This document shows positions 1-7,739 of a DNA stretch of 10,630 bases, piece by piece (position 1 is the stretch's first letter; the number at the start of each line of letters is the position of its first letter). The translations under genes were made by a program, and so were the position numbers. Under the pieces are notes generated by a model. It was not told the DNA's origin. It saw nothing but the letters and a program-made list of their open reading frames with translations, and made no database searches. The DNA is from JBAZBO01 sp041671425 (GTDB lineage Bacteria > Patescibacteriota > WWE3 > UBA101185 > UBA10185): NCBI GenBank assembly GCA_041671425.1, contig JBAZBO010000030.1, forward strand, positions 1 through 10,630. The letters run 5' to 3'.

Positions 1-1031
1 TTCTAGCTTTGTATTTTTATCATCTGACTATGGACAGGAGGAAAGCGGTATACTGGGTCCTTTCCGGGGTAAGCTGTGGACTTGCTGTAATGATAAAGGG
101 TGTGGTGGGTTTTTTGCCGCTTTTCTTCATATTTGGGTTTGAGCTGCTGACTTCTGTAGTTGAAAGCCGATTCAAGCCTAAGGAATACATAAAGCACCTC
201 CTACTTGTTCTCTTACCTTGCTTAGTGGTTTTTATGCCCTGGCACATTGCCATGTACGCCAGGTTCGGGCATCAATTCCTGGATAACTACATTGGCTATC
301 ACGTTTTTGGTAGAGCACTTCGCGAGATCGAAGATAAGGGTAGGCCCTTTTTATGGTACCTAGTAGTTATGAAAGTCAGTATGAGGATCTGGTTCGTTGT
401 GTTTATCTTTGCTTTGCCTTTTATGTCCTGGTCGTTTTGGAAAGAGAAGTCAAAAACCCATCTGTTTTGGCTGCTTTGGGTATTTTATATATTCCTGTTC
501 TTCTCGCTGCCAAAGTCAAAGCTTGTATGGTACATAATGCCTATCTATCCCGCCACTGCCGTGATAGTAGGTTATTTCCTTGCCAGATTTTGGAACATTT
601 TCACTTCAAAGTTCCGACTTTTTGCTGAACCGGTGCTTAAGCTCTTATTCTCTGTCGGTATCTTTGTTTTTGCACTGTTCTACCTGTTCTTATACAGAAA
701 CCTGGTGTACGTATCAGACCTTACAGGGCCTCAGGCGGAGCTTATGATGCTCAAGGATGAAGAATTTGGTACGGATACTCAAGTCTATCTGGATAGAATA
801 GAGCTACCGATTGTTTACTTCTACCTAAAGAGCCCCTTTACGGTGGTTGACTTCACACCTTTGAAGAACACCCTTGATCTTTCACAACGCACCACGAGGG
901 TAATATTCATTACGAAAGAGAGTAGATACAGAAGCTTTAGGGAAACCCATCCCGACATACAACTTGTTGCAGAGAGGAAAGAATGGGTATTGGCTTACCT
1001 TCCTTCACTAGAGGATCTAAAAGATGATTGA
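1..1031 (+). CDS. GT39/ArnT-like membrane glycosyltransferase, C-terminal part (5' end outside window)
   Basis: The frame is open to the left edge, so the N-terminal half with the catalytic first loop is missing. What remains has about six hydrophobic membrane segments and then a soluble tail of about 110 residues. ArnT/PMT-type landmarks are visible: the segment GLAVMIKGVVGFLPL, the stretch PWHIAMYARFG followed by YHVFGRAL, and the segment SKLVWYIMPIYPA. These enzymes use polyprenyl-phosphate-linked sugars and transfer them on the outer face of the cytoplasmic membrane to lipid or protein acceptors. The sugar and acceptor cannot be told from this part. A TTG at 9 and an ATG at 30 are internal codons, not starts, because the homologous sequence runs through them. 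The stop TGA lies three bases from the stop of the opposing flippase gene. The neighbouring glycan genes fit the assignment. Confidence 0.85.
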   Translation, partial: LALYFYHLTMDRRKAVYWVLSGVSCGLAVMIKGVVGFLPLFFIFGFELLTSVVESRFKPKEYIKHLLLVLLPCLVVFMPWHIAMYARFGHQFLDNYIGYHVFGRALREIEDKGRPFLWYLVVMKVSMRIWFVVFIFALPFMSWSFWKEKSKTHLFWLLWVFYIFLFFSLPKSKLVWYIMPIYPATAVIVGYFLARFWNIFTSKFRLFAEPVLKLLFSVGIFVFALFYLFLYRNLVYVSDLTGPQAELMMLKDEEFGTDTQVYLDRIELPIVYFYLKSPFTVVDFTPLKNTLDLSQRTTRVIFITKESRYRSFRETHPDIQLVAERKEWVLAYLPSLEDLKDD

Positions 1032-1034
1032 ATC

Positions 1035-2225
1035 CTACTTTTTATAAAGTCTTGTGAAATAGATTGTAACTGCCAGAGCAACCATTGACGATACCAGGTG
1101 TGACCAGGCAAGTCCGTTGAGACCTGCTATTGGCACGAGATGAAAACAAAGCACTAGAAAAGTCCCAAGTCTTCCGGTATTGATTATCAGGATGTCCCCC
1201 GGTCTATCCTCAACAAAGAAGTAATTTTCCATAAAAGTATATATAGCGGTTATTGCACTTGAGGAGATAAGTATTCCTAATATTTGGGCGGCGTTGTTGA
1301 ATTTACCGTCAAAGGCTTCTGAAACAAATAACTTTGATGCAAATATAGCGCCCACTGCCATGAGGATTATGGCAATAGATAACACGAATGTTTCCGTGAA
1401 ATCTATCTTAAGCTTTTGTTTCTTTCTCTCCGAGTTTTGAGGGAGCAAAACGGTGAAGATAGATAGCGAGATCAGAGTGAAGATATTTGATATCTTGTCC
1501 GCTATGGAGAAAATCCCCACGCCAGTGAAGGCCCCTGTCATCTTGGCTATGGTGCTGGAAAGTGCCGGCCAGCCCTCCCTGATAAGTTGAGAGATACCTG
1601 CTGGTGTAGATTTTTTTATCATTCTTACGGATTCGAAAGTAATGTCTGGTAGTTTCTCCTCACGTTTCACATGCCTCAACAAGAAAAGGCTTCCAAAGAT
1701 AGAAAGTGAGAATATTGTAAATGCGATCTCAGTGGTCAGACTGAAAACGTTTAGGAAAACCAATACGGCAAAGACAGTTTTTATGACCGCAGGAATGGTA
1801 TTAAGTAGAATAATCTTTTTGTACTGCTCCTCTTTTTGGAATAAAGCAAAAAGCGTGATGTTGACCCCGTACCCAACTAGACCAGCTATGAAAATGACCA
1901 CAAGATAGGAGCTCAAAAGCCCCAGGATTCCCAATATTGCCATAGAAACTACGATAGCAATTAGGAAGAGCAGGTACTTAGATGAGATGAAATCCCTTTT
2001 ATGTCTTAATGTCTCGATGAAATTCTGCGCTACGAATATGGAGTTGGTACCAAAGTCCATTATCTTGGATAAAGAGACCAGGACGGTTGTCAAAAGGGCA
2101 TACTTTCCGAATTCCTCGACCGTTAGGGACTTGGCCACTGCTGATAGGAACAGAAACCCCAACAGTGCGTTAAACACGTTCCCAGCGCTTACAAAAGATA
2201 TCTTCAGCATCGATTTCTTCAGCAC
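1035..2225 (-). CDS. Wzx-like polysaccharide flippase (MOP superfamily)
   Basis: This is a protein of about 396 residues that is hydrophobic almost throughout, with roughly twelve membrane segments. It begins with the MOP-type N-terminus SFVSAGNVFNALLGF, then AKSLTVEEFGKYAL, which resembles the conserved start of Wzx/RfbX flippases. It probably moves undecaprenyl-pyrophosphate-linked oligosaccharides across the cytoplasmic membrane. I prefer the GTG at 2225 over the ATG at 2231. A TGnTAATAT extended -10 ends directly against that ATG and exactly six bases before the GTG, so a transcript from it would start at the GTG. An ATG at codon 6 of this version is a further alternative. The gene faces away from the glycosyltransferase operon at 2276 and converges on the GT39 gene. 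Family assignment is firm; the substrate is unknown. Confidence 0.85.
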   Translation of the reverse strand: MLKKSMLKISFVSAGNVFNALLGFLFLSAVAKSLTVEEFGKYALLTTVLVSLSKIMDFGTNSIFVAQNFIETLRHKRDFISSKYLLFLIAIVVSMAILGILGLLSSYLVVIFIAGLVGYGVNITLFALFQKEEQYKKIILLNTIPAVIKTVFAVLVFLNVFSLTTEIAFTIFSLSIFGSLFLLRHVKREEKLPDITFESVRMIKKSTPAGISQLIREGWPALSSTIAKMTGAFTGVGIFSIADKISNIFTLISLSIFTVLLPQNSERKKQKLKIDFTETFVLSIAIILMAVGAIFASKLFVSEAFDGKFNNAAQILGILISSSAITAIYTFMENYFFVEDRPGDILIINTGRLGTFLVLCFHLVPIAGLNGLAWSHLVSSMVALAVTIYFTRLYKK

Positions 2226-2231
2226 GCCCAT

Positions 2232-2240
2232 ATATTACCA
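2232..2240 (-). promoter_or_regulatory. Extended -10 promoter of the flippase gene, predicted leaderless
   Basis: Read on the minus strand, this is TGGTAATAT: a TGn extension plus a -10 hexamer matching TATAAT at four positions, including the first two and last two. No good -35 is seen at 16-18 bases, as expected for an extended -10. The hexamer ends six bases before GTG at 2225, so RNA synthesis would begin at or next to that start codon. The hexamer alone is a modest match; support comes from the same geometry at three other genes in the window. Confidence 0.5.
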
Positions 2241-2260
2241 CTATTTTGTGGTCTTAAGGT

Positions 2261-2269
2261 TGCTATAAT
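2261..2269 (+). promoter_or_regulatory. Extended -10 promoter of the glycan operon, predicted leaderless
   Basis: The sequence TGCTATAAT is a perfect extended -10 (TGn plus TATAAT). It ends six bases before the ATG at 2276, so the expected transcription start coincides with the first base of the start codon. No recognisable -35 is present at the usual distance. The GGG at 2271-2273 would lie upstream of the RNA 5' end and could not act as a ribosome binding site on this transcript. This promoter would drive the operon to recO at 7731. Confidence 0.7.
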
Positions 2270-2275
2270 AGGGAT

Positions 2276-3373
2276 ATGAAGATAGGTATCGACTGTAGGA
2301 TGTGGAATCAGACGGGTATTGGGAGGCATATCAGATGTATTGTGGATGAGTTGTCCAGGATGGATTCTGCGAATGAATACGTACTGTTTTTTCTGAAAGA
2401 AGATATCAACTCAGTGGAGCTTCCCGATAATTTCAGGAAAGTCTGTGCAAATATAAGGTGGCATACTTTTTCGGAGCAACTGATACTTCCCTTCATTTAT
2501 CTGAGGGAAAGGCTCGATATTCTACATGTTCCGCATTTCAATGTTCCTGTTTTATATCCCAAAAGATTTGTTGCTACCATACATGATCTAACTATCTTGA
2601 GAGTGAAAACCGGCAGGGCTACCACGCTGCCGTACCCCATCTACTTTTTGAAACGCTTGGCTTTTAAGCTAAACCTTATCTCAACAGTAAAAAGAGCTTG
2701 CAAGATCTTTACGGTTTCTGATTTTGTACGTAAAGATATCCAGAATACCTTTGGAATATCTTCAGACAAGATAATTCTTACGCCAAATGCGGTGGATCCC
2801 AATTTTGTCATCCGCTCAGACGAAGAGGTGCTATCAAGGTATGGTATTAAAAGGCCTTATATTTTCTACGTTGGAAATGCGCACCCTCATAAGAATCTTG
2901 AGACTCTCATATCTGCATTTGAAATCATTTCCCACCGAATCGAGGATCTGGAGCTGGTACTGGCCGGAGGGAAGAGATTTTTCTATGAGAGATTGGAGAA
3001 AGAATGCAGTAATAAGAAGGTGAAGTTCATAGGGTTTGTGGAAGACGTTGATCTGCCTGCTTTGTATCATTTCTCTGAAGCGTTTGTGAACCCTTCTATG
3101 TATGAGGGTTTTGGGATACAGATCCTAGAAGCTTTTGCCTGTGGGACCAAAGTTATATGTTCGAATACCACTTCACTTCCGGAGGTTGGAGCAGATGTAG
3201 CCTATTATTTTGATCCTAGAGACAAAGAAGATATGGCTATGAGGATCATTCAGGCTTTGGATGATAAAGATACCTCAAGAAGGGAAAGAGGCTTTGGGAT
3301 TGTGAAGACCTATTCTTGGGAGTCTTCGGCAAGAAAGATATTGGGAACCTATGAAAATTGCCATAGTCTTTGA
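2276..3373 (+). CDS. GT4-family glycosyltransferase (GT-B fold)
   Basis: This 365-residue cytoplasmic retaining glycosyltransferase transfers a sugar from a nucleotide-sugar donor to a lipid-linked glycan. The N-terminus MKIGIDCRMWNQTGIGRHIR is the glycine-containing start typical of GT4 mannosyltransferase-like enzymes. ATIHDLT at 100-106 is the usual N-domain His-Asp motif. The C-terminal donor domain shows YVGNAHPHKN (198-207) and the EX7E motif with Glu277 and Glu285 (YEGFGIQILE), followed by ACG and SLPEV. Length is normal for the family. It is the first gene of the operon and is preceded by a perfect extended -10 six bases before its ATG. Its end overlaps the next glycosyltransferase by 23 bases. 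Donor and linkage cannot be read from sequence; a mannosyl- or rhamnosyl-type transfer is only a guess. Confidence 0.9.
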   Translation: MKIGIDCRMWNQTGIGRHIRCIVDELSRMDSANEYVLFFLKEDINSVELPDNFRKVCANIRWHTFSEQLILPFIYLRERLDILHVPHFNVPVLYPKRFVATIHDLTILRVKTGRATTLPYPIYFLKRLAFKLNLISTVKRACKIFTVSDFVRKDIQNTFGISSDKIILTPNAVDPNFVIRSDEEVLSRYGIKRPYIFYVGNAHPHKNLETLISAFEIISHRIEDLELVLAGGKRFFYERLEKECSNKKVKFIGFVEDVDLPALYHFSEAFVNPSMYEGFGIQILEAFACGTKVICSNTTSLPEVGADVAYYFDPRDKEDMAMRIIQALDDKDTSRRERGFGIVKTYSWESSARKILGTYENCHSL

Positions 3374-4448
3374 TGATCTTACACAGTTTGGTGGTGCCGA
3401 GCGGCTATTGTTGGCTGTTTTGGACATCTGGCCTGACGCCCCCTTGTACACCTCTGTTGCCTCGAAGGAATGGGTGGAACTTCTAGAGAAAAGGGGTACT
3501 ACCTTAAAAACGTCCTTCATGCAAAAGCTCCCATTCAAGAAGAGATTAAACAGATTATATGGGGCTTTGGGACTCCACATTTTGGCCATGGAAAGTTTTG
3601 ATCTCTCGGGCTATGAAGTTGTTTTCTCTATATCTTCACGATATGCACACGGTGTGGTGACTAAGCCAGGTACCAAACATATTTGTTATATGAACTCGCC
3701 CGGTAGGATGTTCTGGGAGCCCAATAGTTACTTTGAAAATGAGGGGTTTTTTACGCGCTTCAAGGGATTATCCTTGTCTCATCAAAGATTATGGGATTAT
3801 TCTGCTTCCCATAGAGTAGACCGCTTTATAGCTAATTCTTTGACTCCCCGGGCGAGGATAAAGAAGTACTATGGTTTGGATTCACATGTTATATACCCTT
3901 TCTATGAGTTCCCTAAGACAGTGATTGAACGAGGATCATCCCCATACTTTTTGGTCATTTCCAGGCTTCAGTCTTGGAAAAAGATTGATATAGCAATAAA
4001 AGCCTGTGGTGAGCTCCACCTCCCGTTGAAAATAATTGGGGACGGTCCTCAAAGAAAAGCGCTACAAAAGCTTGCAAAGAAATATGAAAACATAGAAGTC
4101 CTTGGGTATGTTACAGAGGAGGAGAAATACGATGCCATTGCCGGTTCCAAAGCGCTAATACAAACCCAATTGGAAGACTTTGGGATAGTTCCTCTTGAGG
4201 TTATGGCTTGCGGTAAACTGGTGATCGCTTTTGGTGCTGGGGGAGCTCTTGAAACAGTAGTTCCAGGAGAGACGGGAGAGTTCTTTGGTTCCCAGACAGT
4301 GGAAAGTCTTATGCAGACACTGAAAACCTTTGACCCTCAAAGGTATAGTACTGATAATTGTAGGAAACGTGCTGAGGCATTTACCAAGGAAAGATTCCAA
4401 AAAGAGGTTAAAAGTTTTGTTGATACTGTATACTTAGAAAAGTTATGA
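3351..4448 (+). CDS. WbaZ-like GT4 glycosyltransferase
   Basis: This 365-residue GT-B enzyme probably adds a mannose-type sugar to the lipid-linked glycan in the cytoplasm. It fits the WbaZ-like GT4 subgroup: the N-terminal FGGAER (13-18), the stretch ESFDLSGYEVVFSISS (81-96) and HICYMNSPGRMFWE (110-123), where relatives usually have CHTP/R. The donor domain has SRLQSWKKID (204-213), the EX7E pair Glu275 and Glu283 in LEDFGIVPLEVMACG, and the AFGAGGALETV loop. The ATG lies inside the 3' end of the preceding gene (23-base overlap) with only a weak GGGA upstream, so its translation is probably coupled. Its TGA stop overlaps the next ATG as ATGA. The family is certain; the mannose assignment comes from characterised WbaZ homologues and is inferred. 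Confidence 0.9.
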   Translation: MKIAIVFDDLTQFGGAERLLLAVLDIWPDAPLYTSVASKEWVELLEKRGTTLKTSFMQKLPFKKRLNRLYGALGLHILAMESFDLSGYEVVFSISSRYAHGVVTKPGTKHICYMNSPGRMFWEPNSYFENEGFFTRFKGLSLSHQRLWDYSASHRVDRFIANSLTPRARIKKYYGLDSHVIYPFYEFPKTVIERGSSPYFLVISRLQSWKKIDIAIKACGELHLPLKIIGDGPQRKALQKLAKKYENIEVLGYVTEEEKYDAIAGSKALIQTQLEDFGIVPLEVMACGKLVIAFGAGGALETVVPGETGEFFGSQTVESLMQTLKTFDPQRYSTDNCRKRAEAFTKERFQKEVKSFVDTVYLEKL

Positions 4449-5080
4449 CCTTTTACGATATAGGGAAAAGGGTGTTTGATATCCTTGGCTCTGCTGTGGG
4501 GATATTGCTCTTCTCCCCTGTAATGATAATAACTGCCGTTTACATAAAGGTGGTTTCCCCTAAAGGTCCCATCCTTGCTGATGCACCAAAAAGGGTGGGC
4601 AAGAATGGTAAAGAATTCAAGTTTTACAAATTCAGGTCTATGATACCCAATGCTCATAAGTGGTTCTTGGAGCATCCGGATGTGTATAAAAAATACGTTG
4701 AGAATAATTACAAGCTAGATCCGGATCCCCGTTGGATAAAAGGCGCAGAGTTTATTCGCGACTATAGCATAGATGAACTCCCCCAGTTCTTTAATATTTT
4801 TCTGGGTCAAATGAGCCTGGTAGGACCTAGATCGTATTATCCCTTTGAATTAAAGGAACGAGCAGAGAAGTTTCCCAGCACCAAAAAGGACATAGCCCAA
4901 GCTATAAAGGTTAAACCTGGACTAACGGGAGTTTGGCAGATCAGTGGGCGGTCAGAGATTGGTTTTGTGGAAAGAGTTCGTATGGATGCTGTGTATGCGC
5001 AAAAGAAATCTTTATTGTATGATTTACTGATACTTCTTAAAACGCCTTATGTAGTATTGGCAAAAAAGGGAGCTAAATAA
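4445..5080 (+). CDS. Undecaprenyl-phosphate glycosyl-1-phosphate transferase (monotopic PGT, WbaP/PglC family)
   Basis: This 211-residue enzyme starts glycan assembly by moving a sugar-1-phosphate from a nucleotide sugar to undecaprenyl phosphate on the inner membrane face. Visible parts, in order: a hydrophobic re-entrant helix (about 12-34), KFRSM (62-66), DPRW (94-97), the catalytic Asp-Glu dyad in SIDELPQ (Asp110, Glu111), GQMSLVGPR (121-129), and KPGLTGVWQISGR (157-169). The end LLKTPYVVLAKKGA resembles the WbaP C-terminus. Length fits the catalytic domain alone, without the four-helix N-terminal domain of full-length WbaP. Oddly, the usual Pro after LVGPR is Ser130. It overlaps the upstream gene by four bases (ATGA) and ends one base before the DUF4012 gene. 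The sugar donor is not determinable. Confidence 0.92.
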   Translation: MTFYDIGKRVFDILGSAVGILLFSPVMIITAVYIKVVSPKGPILADAPKRVGKNGKEFKFYKFRSMIPNAHKWFLEHPDVYKKYVENNYKLDPDPRWIKGAEFIRDYSIDELPQFFNIFLGQMSLVGPRSYYPFELKERAEKFPSTKKDIAQAIKVKPGLTGVWQISGRSEIGFVERVRMDAVYAQKKSLLYDLLILLKTPYVVLAKKGAK

Positions 5081-5081
5081 T

Positions 5082-7055
5082 ATGGATAAATCTAAACTTT
5101 GGAAAACGAATGGTTCCACACCCGCGAACCAGAATATTATAAACACACGAAAGATTGCGGGTGGTCTAGGCGTGCAGATAAAAAATAGAAAGGCATTTAT
5201 GCAAGGAAAATTGTTCAAGGTCCTGCTAGGACTTATTGGTTTTGTAGCTGCCCTTGCGCTTGCTTTGTACATAATTGCAGTAAGACCTGCACAGGCGGTT
5301 TTGGGTAAAGTGAAGATTTTGGGTTCAGACACACAAGTGCTTCAAGCCGCTTTTATTGATAGAGACCTGATAACTGTCGAAAAGACTTTGGGCACAATAG
5401 CCACAGACTTGGAGGAGATAAAAAAGTCCAGAAACGCTAATCTGGCCTGGATGGAAAAGCTCTCTTTCACAAGACCCTATTATCAGGATACTGAGAGGTT
5501 CCTAGCAGCGGGGTTCTATGGCGTTGATGCCGTAAAAGAAGCCGTTCAATTGATGAAGCCTTTCGCTGATGCTGCAGGTTTAAGGATTTCTGAAGAGCAA
5601 GTGATAGACAACACCAGTTTGATGGATGCCATCCCAAATTGGATTGCTGCTATGCCGGGAGTTGCTGAGGGTTTGGATAAGGTAGTTGTACCCCTGACGT
5701 CTGCAGGAGATGAACTATCGCATGTGGATCCCTCTAGATATCCCGAAACCTTTAGGGGCAAGGAAGTACGTTCCACTATTGAATATATCAAGAACATATT
5801 ATCCGATCTAAGTAGTAGTACCCCTGATATAAAAGAGGCACTTCTAGTCATACCTAGTCTTCTGGGTGTGGATTCTGCCGAAAAGAGATATATGTTGATC
5901 ATGCAAAATGATAAGGAGATAAGACCAACAGGAGGTTTTTGGACCAGTTATGCCACTTTTAGGATGAAGGATGCTATGCTTGTGAACTATGATGTCGAAT
6001 CCAAAGACATGTACAGCATAGACGATGCCCTTGACGCTATAGATTACTATTACGATTTCCCCGATGCGCCCCCAGCGTATGCCAAGTATCTGAAAGTTGA
6101 ACACTGGTATGCTAGGGATACCAATAGCTCTCCTGATTTCCCAACATCCATTGATCAATTCATGTCCTTTTATAACCTAGCTAGCCAGGTGAACCCCTAT
6201 GAGATAAAACCAGTGTTTGCGGTCATTTCCATAGACACCAGGGTAGTAAGTGAAATGATTGGGGTAACAGGTGATGTCACTGTGAATGGTGTGACTTATA
6301 CGCCGGATAATGTGGTTTTGGAGTTGGAAAGGATTGCAAGCCTTTCTATGGCCGAGCAGGTGGGTAGGAAGAGAGTCCTTGGAAGTCTTATGAAGGCTAT
6401 GCTTCAGAACGTGCTGGAATCGGACAAGAACCTTTGGCCTAAGCTTATAGACAAGACCATAGATCTTGCCAACAGGAAGCACATCCAGACCTACTTCTTT
6501 GATGAGAAGGCTCAGGCTTTGGCTGAGAAGTACAAGATTGGCGGTAGGATAATAGATCCGGTTGTGGGTGATTATGCCTATGTTGTCTCAACGAACTTGG
6601 GAGGCGATAAGACCAACTGGTTTGTAGATAAAACCGTCAAACACACTTTGGCCAATGAGGGTGGAAAGTGGCTCAGGACTGTTGAGATAACCTACAATTA
6701 TCCACAGCCCTCTGAAGAATACGGTCCATTCATCAAGAGGTTTAGAGACTGGGTTAGGCTTTATGTTCCTGATGGGTCCACCTTAGTAAGTGTGGAGGGA
6801 TCGTCAGACACCTTTGGCTCAGCAGTGGAAAGAGGCAAGGTTTACTTTGATGGCTTTGTGGAGATTGGTCCAACTGAGACGGCTACCATGACCTTCAAGT
6901 ATTACCTGCCTGATACAGCTGTCAAAGAAGGTGTGTATGATCTGTATCTTCAGAAGCAACCCGGTATAGAAAGAGAAAAGCACGTGGTTGTGGCGGGCGG
7001 TACATCTCAGGAAATAGACTTGGTCAAGGACCAAAAAGTAAGCATAAAGCTCTAG
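5082..7055 (+). CDS. DUF4012 domain-containing, membrane-anchored extracytoplasmic protein
   Basis: This 657-residue protein has a basic cytoplasmic tail of about 43 residues, one membrane helix (about 44-66) and a large outer region. The first outer part (about 75-265) is mostly helical. The DUF4012 core begins near LLVIPSLLGVDSAEKRY and shows MQNDKEIRPTGGF (274-286) and RDTNSSPDFPTSIDQF (345-360). A beta-rich C-terminal part follows (about 515-657). The role of DUF4012 is not established. It is very common in CPR genomes and here lies directly after glycan initiation and transfer genes, so a role in attaching, polymerising or displaying the glycan is a reasonable inference only. A GGGAG at 5068-5072, nine bases before the ATG, is a plausible Shine-Dalgarno site. 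It starts one base after the PGT stop and ends one base before recO. Confidence 0.9.
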   Translation: MDKSKLWKTNGSTPANQNIINTRKIAGGLGVQIKNRKAFMQGKLFKVLLGLIGFVAALALALYIIAVRPAQAVLGKVKILGSDTQVLQAAFIDRDLITVEKTLGTIATDLEEIKKSRNANLAWMEKLSFTRPYYQDTERFLAAGFYGVDAVKEAVQLMKPFADAAGLRISEEQVIDNTSLMDAIPNWIAAMPGVAEGLDKVVVPLTSAGDELSHVDPSRYPETFRGKEVRSTIEYIKNILSDLSSSTPDIKEALLVIPSLLGVDSAEKRYMLIMQNDKEIRPTGGFWTSYATFRMKDAMLVNYDVESKDMYSIDDALDAIDYYYDFPDAPPAYAKYLKVEHWYARDTNSSPDFPTSIDQFMSFYNLASQVNPYEIKPVFAVISIDTRVVSEMIGVTGDVTVNGVTYTPDNVVLELERIASLSMAEQVGRKRVLGSLMKAMLQNVLESDKNLWPKLIDKTIDLANRKHIQTYFFDEKAQALAEKYKIGGRIIDPVVGDYAYVVSTNLGGDKTNWFVDKTVKHTLANEGGKWLRTVEITYNYPQPSEEYGPFIKRFRDWVRLYVPDGSTLVSVEGSSDTFGSAVERGKVYFDGFVEIGPTETATMTFKYYLPDTAVKEGVYDLYLQKQPGIEREKHVVVAGGTSQEIDLVKDQKVSIKL

Positions 7056-7056
7056 C

Positions 7057-7731
7057 ATGAAAAGCTATTCCCTGGACTGTTTTGTCCTTAGGTCCGTGAA
7101 CTACAGGGACTCGGATAAGATATATACCCTATATTCCAAGGAGGTTGGGAAGTTGTCTGCGATGGCTAAGGGTGTGAGAAAAATCACTTCCCGAAGAGCG
7201 GGCAGTCTGGATACTCTAAACCATGTGACCATAGGTGTTCATGAATCTCAGAGTGACTTCAGATTTATTACAGAGACCAGACTAGACGAATCCTTTGAGA
7301 ACATCAAAAAGGATTTAAAAACTTCTGCTTATGGCTACTATATTTCCGAACTTATCTTCAAGAATGTTGATGAAAACGAGAAAACTGAGGAGCATTTCAA
7401 TTTCATCCTGAAAACGTTAAGGGCTATTAACAAAGAACCCGAGAATGTTTCCAAGTACGTCAACTTCTTTGAGAAGAATTTCATGAAACTTCTAGGTTAT
7501 CAGATGAGCTTGGACAAGTGTGTTTTCTGTGGGAAGAGATATGAAAGCTCTTGGCCAGAGATACGGTTTAATTACGATTTGGGTGGACTGTGCTGTGGGG
7601 ATTGTGAGGGCAGGGGAGTACTCATAAAAAGATCAGAAATAGACATGGCCATAAAATCTTATGTCAGGCAGAAGTTAGGTGTGAATTTTGTATCTCTGGA
7701 GACTTTCGGGAATGCCGTTATGGACAAATAA
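7057..7731 (+). CDS. recO: DNA repair protein RecO
   Basis: RecO works in the RecFOR pathway: it binds single-stranded DNA and SSB, anneals strands, and with RecR helps load RecA at gaps. This copy has 224 residues, slightly shorter than the usual 240-250. The N-terminal OB-fold part is recognisable from FVLRSVNYRDSDKIYTLYS and KGVRKITSRRAGSL (1-51). A helical middle follows. The zinc finger is intact: Cys155 and Cys158 in CVFC, then Cys180 and Cys183 in CGDC (Cys179 is an extra adjacent cysteine). No ribosome binding site is visible. The ATG lies one base after the DUF4012 stop, so translational coupling is likely. The placement at the end of a surface-glycan operon is odd, and a dedicated promoter was not found. 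Its end converges on the next gene with eight bases between stops. Confidence 0.9.
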   Translation: MKSYSLDCFVLRSVNYRDSDKIYTLYSKEVGKLSAMAKGVRKITSRRAGSLDTLNHVTIGVHESQSDFRFITETRLDESFENIKKDLKTSAYGYYISELIFKNVDENEKTEEHFNFILKTLRAINKEPENVSKYVNFFEKNFMKLLGYQMSLDKCVFCGKRYESSWPEIRFNYDLGGLCCGDCEGRGVLIKRSEIDMAIKSYVRQKLGVNFVSLETFGNAVMDK

Positions 7732-7739
7732 AATTTGGG

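Noticed and set aside
9..32. TTG at 9 or ATG at 30 as the start of the GT39 gene
   Set aside because: The frame is open to base 1, and a GT39 protein starting here would lack its catalytic N-terminal half; the gene is cut by the window edge.
3275..3589. Minus-strand 104-codon frame across the overlap of the two GT4 genes
   Set aside because: It lies opposite two well-supported glycosyltransferases, and the translation resembles no family.
4429..4434. TATACT as an internal promoter for the phosphoglycosyl transferase
   Set aside because: It lies within the coding sequence ten bases before the ATG, without a -35 or proper TGn extension, and the ATGA overlap points to coupled translation.
5546..6158. 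Long minus-strand frames inside the DUF4012 gene
   Set aside because: They are antisense shadows of a gene with clear domain motifs, with no ribosome site or recognisable protein.
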